From contig NC_077239.1 in the NCBI RefSeq assembly GCF_947179165.1, forward strand, positions 496,001 through 560,000: 64,000 nt of DNA. Direction: 5' to 3'. Both the position numbers and the translations under genes were made by a program. The stretch is from Solanum dulcamara (Eukaryota > Streptophyta > Magnoliopsida > Solanales > Solanaceae). Positions 25,062 through 35,447 of the stretch are shown in pieces. Position 1 is the first letter of the stretch. The number at the start of each line of letters is the position of its first letter. The notes below the pieces were generated by a model, which worked only from the letters and a program-made list of their open reading frames with translations, made no database searches and was not told the origin of the DNA.

Positions 25062-25946
25062 GGGGTGTCAAATATGACCCAAAAATTGATAACCCATCTA
25101 AAATCTTATCAGTTGGACACAAAAAAATTTCATATTGAATTAAGTTTTGCCCAAGCCAACATAAGTCATTTTCCAAGTGATCGCCAATTTAACCCAATAC
25201 TAACCCATTTTAAAGATTTTTCTTTAATTTGGGTTTACTATTTAAAATTTACTTTTATTTTGTTTATGGATCAGGGCTCTGGTCGGTCAAATTTTGGGTC
25301 GAGGTCATGTCTCAGGTATCGGGTTATGTTCGAGGCTTGGTCACGTGTCTCACATCCCAGGTCATGGTCGAGGCTTGGGAGACAAGTCATAGTCAAGTCT
25401 CAGATCCTGAGTTAAGGTTGAATATCGGGTTAAGATCAGGTCTTGAATCATGGTCGAGGTTGAGGTCAGATCTCATGTCTTGAATATCGGTGCTAGAATT
25501 TGAATCTCGTGTAAGGGTTAATTCTCTAATCGGTATAGGGGTTGGGTCTCGAGTATTGGGTCAATATGGCCGGGTTCCAGGTCTCATGTCTTGGATCTCA
25601 TGTCCTTGGTCAAGGTCGAAAGTTGGGTTTGGATCTCGAGTTTGTGATAGGTTGGATCTTGAGTCGAATTTGGGGTCTAGATTGGATCTTGAATTAGGGT
25701 TAGGTCCTAGATCTCATTTTTCAGTTTCTACGTTAGGAATTAGGTCCAAATGAAGGTTGAGTCTTAGATTTTTGGTTACGGCCGAGTCGAGGTTGAGGGG
25801 TCGGGAGTTGGACCTGAAGGCTTAAGCCTCGATGGATGGTTAAAAAAATTAAGTTAAGCTGGATGGGTAATTATTTTTGGACCAAAATTTAACTCAATTC
25901 TTTTTAATCTGTTCAAATTCAATTCAATCCGTCTATTTAACATTCC
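25062..25946. mobile_element. TIR element with GGTC/GGTCTC-rich interior, copy 2
   Basis: The left end 'aggggtgtcaaatatgaccc' is mirrored by the right end near 25920-25946 (complement 'ggaatgttaaatagacgga'). An inner block 'ccaaaaattgataacccatc' is mirrored by 'gatgggtaattatttttgg' near 25862. Between them lies about 500 bp of degenerate 'ggtctc', 'gaggtc' and 'gggtc' repeats with strong G over C asymmetry on the plus strand. The open frames in it are repeat artefacts. Confidence 0.6.
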
Positions 25947-27060
25947 AAAATATTACTACTATTGTTTTGTTTACCATTAGTGTCAGTGCAGAATAGAGGA
26001 CTAAAATCACCATATAATTTGGGATGGGTCTCCACTCCACTTGTCCAGCTGTGATTTAAACAAATTATTGACCGACACTTTTCTTTTTGGTTTATTCACA
26101 TAAGTCAAATGTTAAAAATTTAGTTGTATTCAATTACGCGGAGTTTATCCAAGATCATATAAGAAAATCAAGTCTCTTACCCCATCATCAATATGGAATT
26201 CAACATCTATCGTATACTCAGTCCAGCTAATTAAAAAGTGAATAATATAATATTAAACCTTAACATCCGATAAACTAAAAATTAAGATAAATTTCTCTAA
26301 TAAACCTTAAAACTATCTAACTTAATTCCGAAAAATATATTATTTCATTTAATATGAATACGAAATACGAGTATATCTATATCATAATTGTATTTATAAT
26401 TGCATTGTAACTACAAAAGGAATTCCTTTTTTCAATTTTTTTTTTAATGTCAATTGATTACTATGTCACACCTGTTAGAAAGAAAAAAGAAAAAATTACT
26501 TGATTGAGTGCTTTTTAAAAATTAATTACTGATTTTAGCGATATTTTTTATTTATTACCATTTATAGCAATATATAGCAATATTATAATAAATCTACACT
26601 TGTATTAAAAGTGAATTATGTATACAATATAAATGTATTATAAGTGTTTTAAAATATATATTATGTTTATGTAGTAAAAAACTGACATAATGTATTATAA
26701 ATCTATTAAAGTATGTGATAAATGTATTATCCATTTATAAAATTTGTATTATATATGTTTTATAAATAATTCTCTGCAATATATATTAAAACTCTATTAT
26801 AAATATATTATAAGTGCTTACTAAATTATTATTTTTATTGCTATAAATAATAAATATTTTTTTAATATTATATATTTATGTAAGTTTCCCAAGAAAAAAT
26901 ATAACATGACCGACACTAAGCAAAATAGATGTATACAAATATAAATGCATGGTTTGACAACGAAATTGATGGTGTATAGAATAGGTTGCAACAGATCTAA
27001 CTTCTTTTTCTCTTTTCTAGGTTGGCTGGATCTGCCCTAGGGATCAACACTATTTTCGTT

Positions 27061-27290
27061 ATTTTCTCCGTCTCAAAATAAATATTTTTTTTTTAATTTG
27101 AGCATATCCTTTGAAAAAATAGTCATTTCTGTGAAGTAGGATATGTTTATTAACTTACTATTATTAAATATTTTATAAATGATGTAGTTTTTTTGATTAT
27201 GTAAATTTCTCCGGTAAAATTGAAAGAACAACATTAACATTTTCTTAATTATGTGAAATATAACTTATTTTGAAAAAGACGAAGTATTTT
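27061..27290. mobile_element. Stowaway-like MITE
   Basis: The left end 'ctccgtctcaaaataaat' and right end 'acttattttgaaaaagacgaag' are imperfect inverted repeats of the Stowaway type. The flanks share 'tattttctc' (27061 and 27285), which includes the TA target typical of Tc1/mariner-derived MITEs. Confidence 0.55.
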
Positions 27291-30200
27291 CTCGCCTTGT
27301 TGTTTTCATTGGATTTGGTTTAATTCAAGAAAAATGTGTGTGATTTTTTTTTAAAAAAACAAACTTGATAGAAAATGTCTTCTATTTTAATAGATCTTAC
27401 GTGACGTAAATTTGAATTATTAAAACTCCAAACTGAATGATGAATGTACTCTTTTAAAACAGATGGAGTATGAAACCAAAAGCCCAAAATAGTATTCTTT
27501 ACACAAAAATTTCATTGGTTGTTTCTTTTTTGTTAGTTATTTAGTAAATGACTTTTTCTTAAAAAAAATTCCTCCAATTTATTAATTTTTCATACCATGA
27601 CATAAAGATTCATTTTAAACAAATTGAAAATCTTATAAGAAAAACACTTGAATAATGATCTAAAATTTTACAGATTTTAAACGACAATCTAATTTTTAAT
27701 CAAAGTATCAAGCGCTATATTTGCACAAATTATGACCTCAAAGAGAATAATATATATATATATATATGTAAATCAACCTTCTTTCAATATGTTAAATCAG
27801 CACTAGTAGAATATAGTGGGAAAACAAATGTCAAGATCACAATCAAAGTATGTAGCGCAGTGAATGAATTACTTTTTCTTTAATCAGAAATTTCGAATTT
27901 GAACATTAATCAGACTTCAATATCGACATCAAACACCAAATACCAAATGAAATCAAAAAGTCAAAGATGCAAAAGACAAGGGGTCAAAGGACTTTGTGAA
28001 AGGAATAAAAAGACAGATAAATTCCTTGAGTAATTGTGAAATACAGCCTATAATAGGCTCTTCAAGATATTTTGATCACCCAAAAGACCATATAACCTAG
28101 CTTTTGACATATGTTTGCAAGTTGCAATACACTCCATGTTACTCTTGACGTGCCAACGCCTAATAATGCTTTTTTGGTCTGATGAGAGGGTGGCACTTGC
28201 TGGAACCGATACGACGCAAAATTTAAAATTTATGAATTTTTGCACGATAATTTAAATTCGCAATTAAATATATCCAATACATATATATTGGATATATTGA
28301 TGATAGGAACAAATTAGATTGATGCACAAGGACCATCGAAGAGTGTGATGGACACTCTTAATCAAATATCTCAAGTTTGAGATGGAGAAATCTCCAATAC
28401 AAAGTATCTCCCTTTTTAAGTTTTAATGAGTCACACGGAGCGAAGAATATACATTTAATTAAATTGAAAAGGTGCTTCATATGTTATAACCTCAATATTT
28501 TCCCCCGGAAATTAAAACTTTTAAAATATGAACTTATAGTTTATTGAAATAAATATCTCATATGAAATATATGTCTTGTTTTATATAGCACAAGTCAAGT
28601 TCATCTCACTTTAAAATTTCATAGAATTGGAAATTGGGATTGGGGTGAGGTGGGAGTTAAGAATTTTGAATCTAAAACGAGATTCTAAGTAATTGATGGC
28701 TCTTTCAATACGATGGGATGAAAATGTTTTAGCGTGTAGTAGCCTAATTGAAAATTTGCTTCACATGCAAAGCTAGATATTGTTTGGTTCATGAAATATG
28801 GAAAGAGTAGAATATAAGTATATCTTTGTAAGATAGATGAAGTGTTTTCGATAGACTCTCTGTTCAAAAGGAATGTAACACAAAGTTATAAGAAAAAATA
28901 ATAAAAAAGCAAGATACAACAACAAATTCAACAATATATGATAATACACATAAAAAAATATGAAACTACACGATAACTACTCAATAACACTCCTTAGTAA
29001 ATCTTTTTTATTTATCAAAAACTTAAACCCACAATATTTTAAATTGAGAGATTTTATTCATCTACCACACATCCTTATTCTTACAAAACCTACCTAGCTA
29101 CCAACTTTAGAAAATTAATCAGATCATAATTAAAAGTCAAAGAGCAGGTAAGTTCTCTTATGTGGTCAATGTTAAAAGTGACATCTACCAAACTCCGTTG
29201 TAGGTGAGTTAAAAAAGGCAACTACTTTATCAAATAATAATTCGACTACTAAACAAACAAATCAATGTCAAAAGAATAGTATGGTGCAACATGTAATACT
29301 GTTTCTTTCAATTTTAAATTATTTGTATAATTTGTTTTTTTGATAAAGAACGCTTTCCTCGAATAAATTTTACACGACACGACGAATACCAAACGCAAAT
29401 AAAAATAAAACAAATCCATCCGTCGAGGCACAACTTACTGCTCCCTACAAATTCTCACCAACCAACTTATTTTTTTTTTAAAAATATAATCTTTCACCAA
29501 CTTCAACCAATATAAAAACTACAAAATAGCTTAGTGGGAACATGTCACCCCACGCACACAAACAACAAATCCGATTTTTATAATTTATTATAAATGTTAT
29601 TTTAGTTATAAAAACATTATTTTTCACATGAAAATAAGTAAATAATAAAACAATAAATATGAAAATAAAACACAAAAACCTTTTGGGGTTATTCATACCT
29701 CAATTGTGATATTATTTTTATTCACATTTCATGTAGAAGAATAAATTTAAAATTATTATTTCCGAGTTTAACATTAAAATGGTATATTTGCCCTTTTCCA
29801 AAACTCTTTTGGTAAAGGCTTTTTCAAAGAAATAAAGGTTAAATTTGAAAAGAAAATTTTATAATATTTTGTCTAAATTTTATACTATTTTATATAGTTT
29901 AATTTAAATCAAATACATATTTTATATTATATCTAGTATATCTCAATTTTATTATGATAAAGCAAATATATACTACTGTAATAAAAATATATTTACTAAG
30001 TAATTCCTTTATTATTAATCACAATATTTTAAGATCATAATTATAAATAATTTCAAAAAAACTTGACCACCAACCAAATGACCCCTTCGGACTATTTACT
30101 TCTAGTAAATGGATATTTAATGATGTAGAAATCTTAATAGCTCATTGAATTAACTAAAAATATTCACGTTGTTGTGTTGTGAGAGTTCGATTTTGATTTC

Positions 30201-30397
30201 TCACGTTGTAATTTCCTCCTTCGTTCTTCTTTCTCTGTCTCCAACTTTTAAAATTACTTCATTTGTTTAGTTTTACTTGTCAAATATTTTAAAAATAGAT
30301 TTTCACATTTACTTGTTATTTTTAACATATCAAGAAAAGAAAATTAGTTTTTTCTGTTTTACCCTCAATATTTATTATTTGTTCTCCAAATTACTCA

Positions 30398-30645
30398 CCC
30401 CGTTCTTTTTTAATTTGCTTTTCGAGAGTCAATTTGACAAAGTTTTAAAGCTAAATTAAATTACATTAATTCGATATTCTAAAATAAAAATTTAGATATT
30501 CAAAAACTTTACGAAAAGTATTATAAATTATATTTTTTTCAAATTAATATGATCAAAAATACATTTTAAAAGACCAGTCAAACTTTATATTGTTCGATTC
30601 TCAAAAAAGAAACTATGACTACTAAAAGGAACATAGTGAGTATTT
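30398..30645. mobile_element. Stowaway-like MITE, family member 1
   Basis: The left end 'ctcaccccgttcttttttaa' and right end 'ctactaaaaggaacatagtg' are inverted. The interior shares 'gagagtcaatttgac', 'aaaatttagatattcaaaa' and 'gattctcaaaaa' with the element at 31375-31640. Confidence 0.7.
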
Positions 30646-30656
30646 CTCAAAATTTA

Positions 30657-31316
30657 GGATAGGAGTCTTCGCGGCAAAATCGATCCAAACAAAAATCAAA
30701 CCAAATCGATCAAATAAATCATTTTTTTATTTGGTTTGGTTTGGTTTGGTTTTACATTTTTAAAAATCAATAATATTTTATTTGGTTTGGTTTTGTTCAA
30801 AAAAACTGAAGAAATAATCGAACTGAACCGATAAATATATACATATTTTTTTTATAATTATGAATATTTTTATGCAAAAAATACAACACACTAATTTAAA
30901 ATGGTAAGGTTTAATACATCTTTTATTTGTACAATCATATCAATAACTTATGCATTATTAAATAAGTTTATGTTGTTTAGTACATTGGAATAGCTAACAA
31001 TATAAACAAGAAGTTAAACATAATTAAATTTCTAGTATAAGAATTATAAGCTCCAAAATGACACGAAGATAATTTATTTTTATGAATGAATTATTATTAT
31101 TTTTTCTTCTCTTTTGAATGAATCTTTTATTTTATTTTTGTGTATGGTTAATAAATGAATAACCGAACCAAACCAAATCAAAACCGATAACAACCAAATC
31201 AATGGATGTATATTTTAATTGGTTTGATTTGATTTTAATAATTTTAAAACTGATTAAATTAATTTGATTTTGATTTTGACTAATAACCAAACCAAACCAA
31301 CCCGTGAACACCCATA
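30657..31316. mobile_element. TIR element with (GGTTT)n-rich ends
   Basis: The left end 'taggagtcttcgcgg' pairs with the right end 'ccgtgaacaccca' (complement 'tgggtgttcacgg'). Just inside are 'ggtttggtttggtttgg' on the left and 'aaccaaaccaaaccaa' on the right. It has no coding capacity and is probably a non-autonomous DNA element. Confidence 0.6.
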
Positions 31317-31374
31317 AATTATGACTACACATCCATTAATATGAATATTATCATAAAATATTCATTTTAATTAT

Positions 31375-31640
31375 TACTCCATCCATTCCTTTTTAATTGT
31401 CATATTTTGCTTTTTGAGAATCAATTTGACTAGATTTCTTAACTAAATTAGATTACATTAGTTTAATATTTCAAAATAAAAATTTAGATATTCAAAAACT
31501 ATATAAAAAATACTATAAATTGTAAAAATTTGCAAATCAATGTGAATAAAAATCACATCTTAAAATATTAATCAAATTTGATATTATTTGACTCTAAAAA
31601 AATTATGATCATTAAAAAGGAATGAATAAAATATTTATCA
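31375..31640. mobile_element. Stowaway-like MITE, family member 2
   Basis: The left end 'actccatccattccttttta' and right end 'attaaaaaggaatgaata' form clear inverted repeats. The interior is homologous to 30398-30645. Confidence 0.75.
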
Positions 31641-31949
31641 AAATTTAAGACTATACATCAACTAAATTAAAGTTATGATAAAATATTTTTATATTAATCA
31701 TTATTTCGCGAAGAACAATAGTAGGTAAGGAGTAAACAAAATAATAGATGCTAGGTACACTAAAATTTAGGAGATGATCACAACCGTTAAATAATAGATG
31801 ATGGGTCCCACAAAGAGATGGGGTAAAATGCGTGTTAAATGTGGGTCCCACAGAAGGTAATTGTGGGCCATAGGTTGGTTGGTGGTGTATGAAAGACGTG
31901 AGAATAAAGCGAGTGAACTCTACGCGCCTTTCCCTTCAATTTCGCTTCT

Positions 31950-31957
31950 TATAAATA
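31950..31957 (+). promoter_or_regulatory. TATA box of the SAM synthase gene
   Basis: TATAAATA lies some 25-40 nt upstream of a CA/TC-rich leader ('ccaatttcgtcaccaaactc') and about 120 nt before the first 5'UTR splice donor. Position and sequence fit a plant core promoter. Confidence 0.6.
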
Positions 31958-32070
31958 CTGGACCAGAACTTCACCAATTTCGTCACCAAACTCAGATCCA
32001 AAAATCTCTTCTGTAGTTGTTCTTCTGCTCTCAAATTTCTTCGATCCGAAAAAAGTTTCTTCAAATTTTC

Positions 32071-33420
32071 AGAGGTATGTTTATCAAATCCATCCATGGA
32101 GGAATTTACAGTTTTTTTTTTCTGTATTTAGATTTTTTATTTTGTTTGTTGTTTTGATCCATTAGATCTGTTATGAATCATCTTCGAGCTTGTGTTTTGT
32201 GTGGATTTAGGATCTAGATCTCGGCATTTGTGCTGTAAATGAACACGTTATGGCATTTCATACTGTAAATTAGTGTTTTTTTAGCGACATTTTTCCAATA
32301 TGCAATTGTTATGTGTTGTTATCAGAGGTATGTTTTCAAATCCATGGCGGAATTTACTGTTGTTTTTTCTGTATTTAGATTTTGATTTTGTTGTTGTTTT
32401 GCTCCATTAGATCTGTTGTGTATCATCTTCGAGCATGATCTAGGATCTAGATCTCAGCATTTCTACTGTGAATATTCTTTATCATGTCAGTTCATGCGTG
32501 TTGATTCGTTTCGAAAAGAGTTAAATGTATGTAAGTTAGTGTTTTTTAGCTCATTTTACAATATGCAAGTGCTACGTGTTGTTTTTTAGAGGTATGTTTC
32601 TCAAATACATGGAATTTATAGTTCTTTTTGTGATTTTGTTGTTGTTATACTCCATTAGATCTGTTATGAATCATCTTCGAGCATGTTTTAGGATCTAGAT
32701 CTCAGCATTTCTACTCGTTATGTCATTTCGCACATGTTGATTGGTTTCGAAAACGTCAAATGTCTGTAAATTAGTGTTTTTTTTAGCAACATTTTTCAGT
32801 ATGCAAGTGTTACTTGTTGTTTTTCAAAGCCATGGAGGACTTTACAGTTTTTTAATTATTAGATTTTGATTTTGTTGTTGTTTGCTCCATTAGATCTGTT
32901 GTGAATCATCTTCAACCATTTTTTAATTTTATATTTTGGATTTAGGATCTAGATCTCAGCATTTCTAGTGTAAATGAACTCGTTATGTAGTTTCATATAT
33001 GTTAATTCGTATAAGATCTGTGTTATGAATCATTCTTCGTGCATATCGTTTTGTGGATTTAGGATCTAGATCTTGGAATTTCTACTGTGAATATTCTTCT
33101 TATGTCATTTCATACATGGTGATTCGTTGCCAAAAGCTTCAAATGTCTGTAAATTAGTGGTGATCTGACAACATTTTCCAATATGCTAACATTTTTCTTC
33201 CTTTTTTCTCTATTGGATTTTGATTTTGTTGCTTTTTTTTGCTCCATTAGTTTCGTTTTAGATCTGATATTGCTCTTTTTTGTCGATATACGGTCTATAT
33301 CTCAGCATTTCTACTGTAGATATTCTCATTTACATGTTGATTCGTTTCGAAAGCGTCAACTGTTATAGCAACATTTTTTCAATATGCAATTGTTACATGT
33401 TTTTACTCCTTTGGTTTGTT
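32071..33420 (+). repeat. Tandem repeat of about 235-265 bp in the SAM synthase 5'UTR intron
   Basis: The unit contains a splice-donor-like 'agaggtatgttt', 'tccatgg.ggaatttacag', 'ttgttgttttgctccattag', 'atctgttatgaatcatcttc', 'ggatctagatctcagcattt', 'tgttgattcgtttcgaaa', 'tgtaaattagtgtttttta' and 'caatatgcaagtgttac'. Copies start near 32075, 32328, 32592 and 32826, with shorter partial copies near 33005 and 33240. Confidence 0.88.
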
Positions 33421-33759
33421 CTTAGATCCCTTGTATTGCTTACATTAAGTAAAAGCACTTTGGAGTTCTCAAGCATTGTGGTTTATATGGGGCAGTTTAT
33501 TGGGAATATGATATGTGCCTTATGGTGGTCTTATAGTATGATTTTTGTTGGCTAATAGCTGACATATAGTGGGGGAATGTTTTAGAAAATTCTTCTGGAT
33601 GTCTTTTCTTTGGTTACCTTTGTTGCAGGGAATGGTTGTTGCCTGATTAGTTTCACTGTCTTATGTGTAGTACTAGCAGTTTTTGCTTGATTTACTCTGG
33701 TAGATTGACTATTTTAAGATAGGTTTTAACATGTTCTCTTAAATTTGGTCAGAGCAGAC

Positions 33760-34932
33760 ATGGAAACTTTCTTGTTCACCTCAGAGTCGGTCAACGAAGG
33801 CCACCCCGACAAGCTCTGTGACCAGGTCTCAGATGCCATTCTTGATGCTTGTCTAGAGCAGGATCCAGAAAGCAAGGTCGCATGTGAAACCTGCACAAAG
33901 ACAAACATGGTTATGGTCTTTGGAGAGATCACAACCAAGGCCACCGTAGACTACGAGAAGATTGTTCGTGACACATGCAGAGGCATTGGGTTCATCTCAG
34001 CAGATGTTGGCCTTGATGCTGACAACTGCAAGGTCCTTGTTAACATTGAACAGCAGAGCCCTGACATTGCCCAAGGAGTTCACGGTCATCTTACCAAGAA
34101 ACCAGAAGAAATTGGAGCTGGTGACCAAGGTCACATGTTTGGCTATGCCACAGATGAAACTCCAGAGCTCATGCCCCTCACCCATGTTTTGGCCACCAAG
34201 CTTGGTGCCAAGCTTACTGAAGTGAGGAAGAACAAAACCTGCCCATGGCTCAGGCCAGATGGCAAGACCCAAGTTACTGTTGAGTACAAGAACGACAATG
34301 GTGCCATGGTCCCTATTAGAGTTCACACTGTTCTCATCTCAACCCAGCATGACGAAACTGTCACAAACGACCAGATTGCCCAGGACTTGAAAGAGCATGT
34401 GATCAAGCCTGTGATCCCTGCTAAGTACCTTGATGAGAACACCATCTTCCACCTCAACCCATCAGGTCGCTTTGTCATTGGTGGTCCACATGGAGATGCT
34501 GGTCTCACTGGCAGGAAAATTATCATTGATACCTACGGAGGCTGGGGTGCTCACGGTGGAGGTGCCTTCTCAGGAAAGGATCCCACTAAGGTGGACAGGA
34601 GTGGTGCTTACATTGTTAGGCAGGCAGCAAAGAGTGTGGTCGCCTCAGGACTTGCTCGCCGCTGTATTGTGCAGGTTTCTTATGCTATCGGTGTGGCTGA
34701 ACCACTTTCCGTGTTTGTTGACACTTACAAGACAGGAACAATTCCCGACAAGGATATTTTGGTTCTGATCAAGGAGAACTTTGACTTCAGACCTGGAATG
34801 ATGTCAATCAATCTTGATTTGTTGAGAGGAGGTAACTTCAGGTACCAGAAGACTGCAGCTTACGGTCACTTTGGTCGTGATGACCCCGATTTCACCTGGG
34901 AGACTGTCAAGGTCCTCAAGCCAAAAGCTTGA
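33760..34932 (+). CDS. SAMS: S-adenosylmethionine synthase
   Basis: A single uninterrupted coding exon of 390 residues, the usual length of plant enzymes (390-394). It makes S-adenosylmethionine from methionine and ATP, the methyl donor and the precursor of ethylene and polyamines; it is cytosolic and nuclear in plants. Signatures: N-terminal '[20 protein letters not shown]' with the catalytic His15, the hexapeptide 'GAGDQG' at about residues 119-124, and the '[19 protein letters not shown]' P-loop-like motif near 266-284. ATG 33760 gives the canonical '[10 protein letters not shown]' start; an upstream in-frame TTG is not a plausible initiator. The 5'UTR carries a long intron (donor at 32075, acceptor at 33752 or 33757). 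GC content and codon use are higher than in the neighbours, fitting a strongly expressed gene. Tomato SAM3 has, as I recall, a 390-residue form much like this. Confidence 0.97.
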   Translation: METFLFTSESVNEGHPDKLCDQVSDAILDACLEQDPESKVACETCTKTNMVMVFGEITTKATVDYEKIVRDTCRGIGFISADVGLDADNCKVLVNIEQQSPDIAQGVHGHLTKKPEEIGAGDQGHMFGYATDETPELMPLTHVLATKLGAKLTEVRKNKTCPWLRPDGKTQVTVEYKNDNGAMVPIRVHTVLISTQHDETVTNDQIAQDLKEHVIKPVIPAKYLDENTIFHLNPSGRFVIGGPHGDAGLTGRKIIIDTYGGWGAHGGGAFSGKDPTKVDRSGAYIVRQAAKSVVASGLARRCIVQVSYAIGVAEPLSVFVDTYKTGTIPDKDILVLIKENFDFRPGMMSINLDLLRGGNFRYQKTAAYGHFGRDDPDFTWETVKVLKPKA

Positions 34933-35447
34933 GTGAGGTCTTGCATTACAATTTTTTGGCCAGTTAAATTTCTACTGGCCATTATTCTTGTTGCGGACCA
35001 ATAAACAAGCTGCATTGGTGCTGGAAGAAGAGAACATGCGTTTCCATTCCGTGTCATCGAACATTTGTTATTTTCCTTTTTCTTTCTTCACCCTTTTTTG
35101 CAGTACCTTATTTCTATTTCGTTACGCTTATTGAGTAGCAGTGATTTAAGTTCTCCTTGTTTATCCAATTTATATATGATTCTATCATAGTATCTCCTGG
35201 GTGAAAAAACTTCCTGTTTAATGAAATTTTTTACTGTGATCATTTTATCTAATGAGAAATTTAGTCAGTTTATCAAATTGGTTTGCTTTCTTTTTCTGGA
35301 AACACATTGTATGCAAAATACAATCAGTAATAGTTTTGCTAATTGTAATCTTCCACGTGCATGGTAAATCTAGAAATGTGATAAAACTTGATGATACAAA
35401 AGTTTTGGACATCTTGTCATACAAAAGTTTGGTATTGAAAGCTTCAT

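Larger units (their letters stand above)
22019..26410. repeat. Tandem segmental duplication, copy 2 (deleted and decayed)
   Basis: Collinear with 13259-21670 but about half as long. Homology passes directly from the equivalent of about 14070 to the equivalent of 18308 at 22995-23001, removing exons 1-2 of the DUF4079 gene and the site of the LINE. The (AT)n run and the 20811-21475 MITE are also absent. A 39-bp minisatellite (22360-22495) is present only here. Confidence 0.85.
26411..31640. other. Gene-free AT-rich intergenic region with MITEs
   Basis: No coding region is supported. Separate entries cover a Stowaway-like MITE (27061-27290), two related MITEs (30398-30645, 31375-31640) and a TIR element (30657-31316). 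The rest (26520-26880, 27300-30390) is low-complexity AT-rich sequence with scattered 'tattataa' repeats and nothing I recognise. Confidence 0.6.

Noticed and set aside
25065..25753. Open frames rich in Ser, Arg, Gly and Leu
   Set aside because: They translate the degenerate GGTC repeat; no domain, no splice context, and overlapping frames are open as well.
33962..34768. Out-of-frame open reading frames on both strands
   Set aside because: Shadows of the SAM synthase coding exon.
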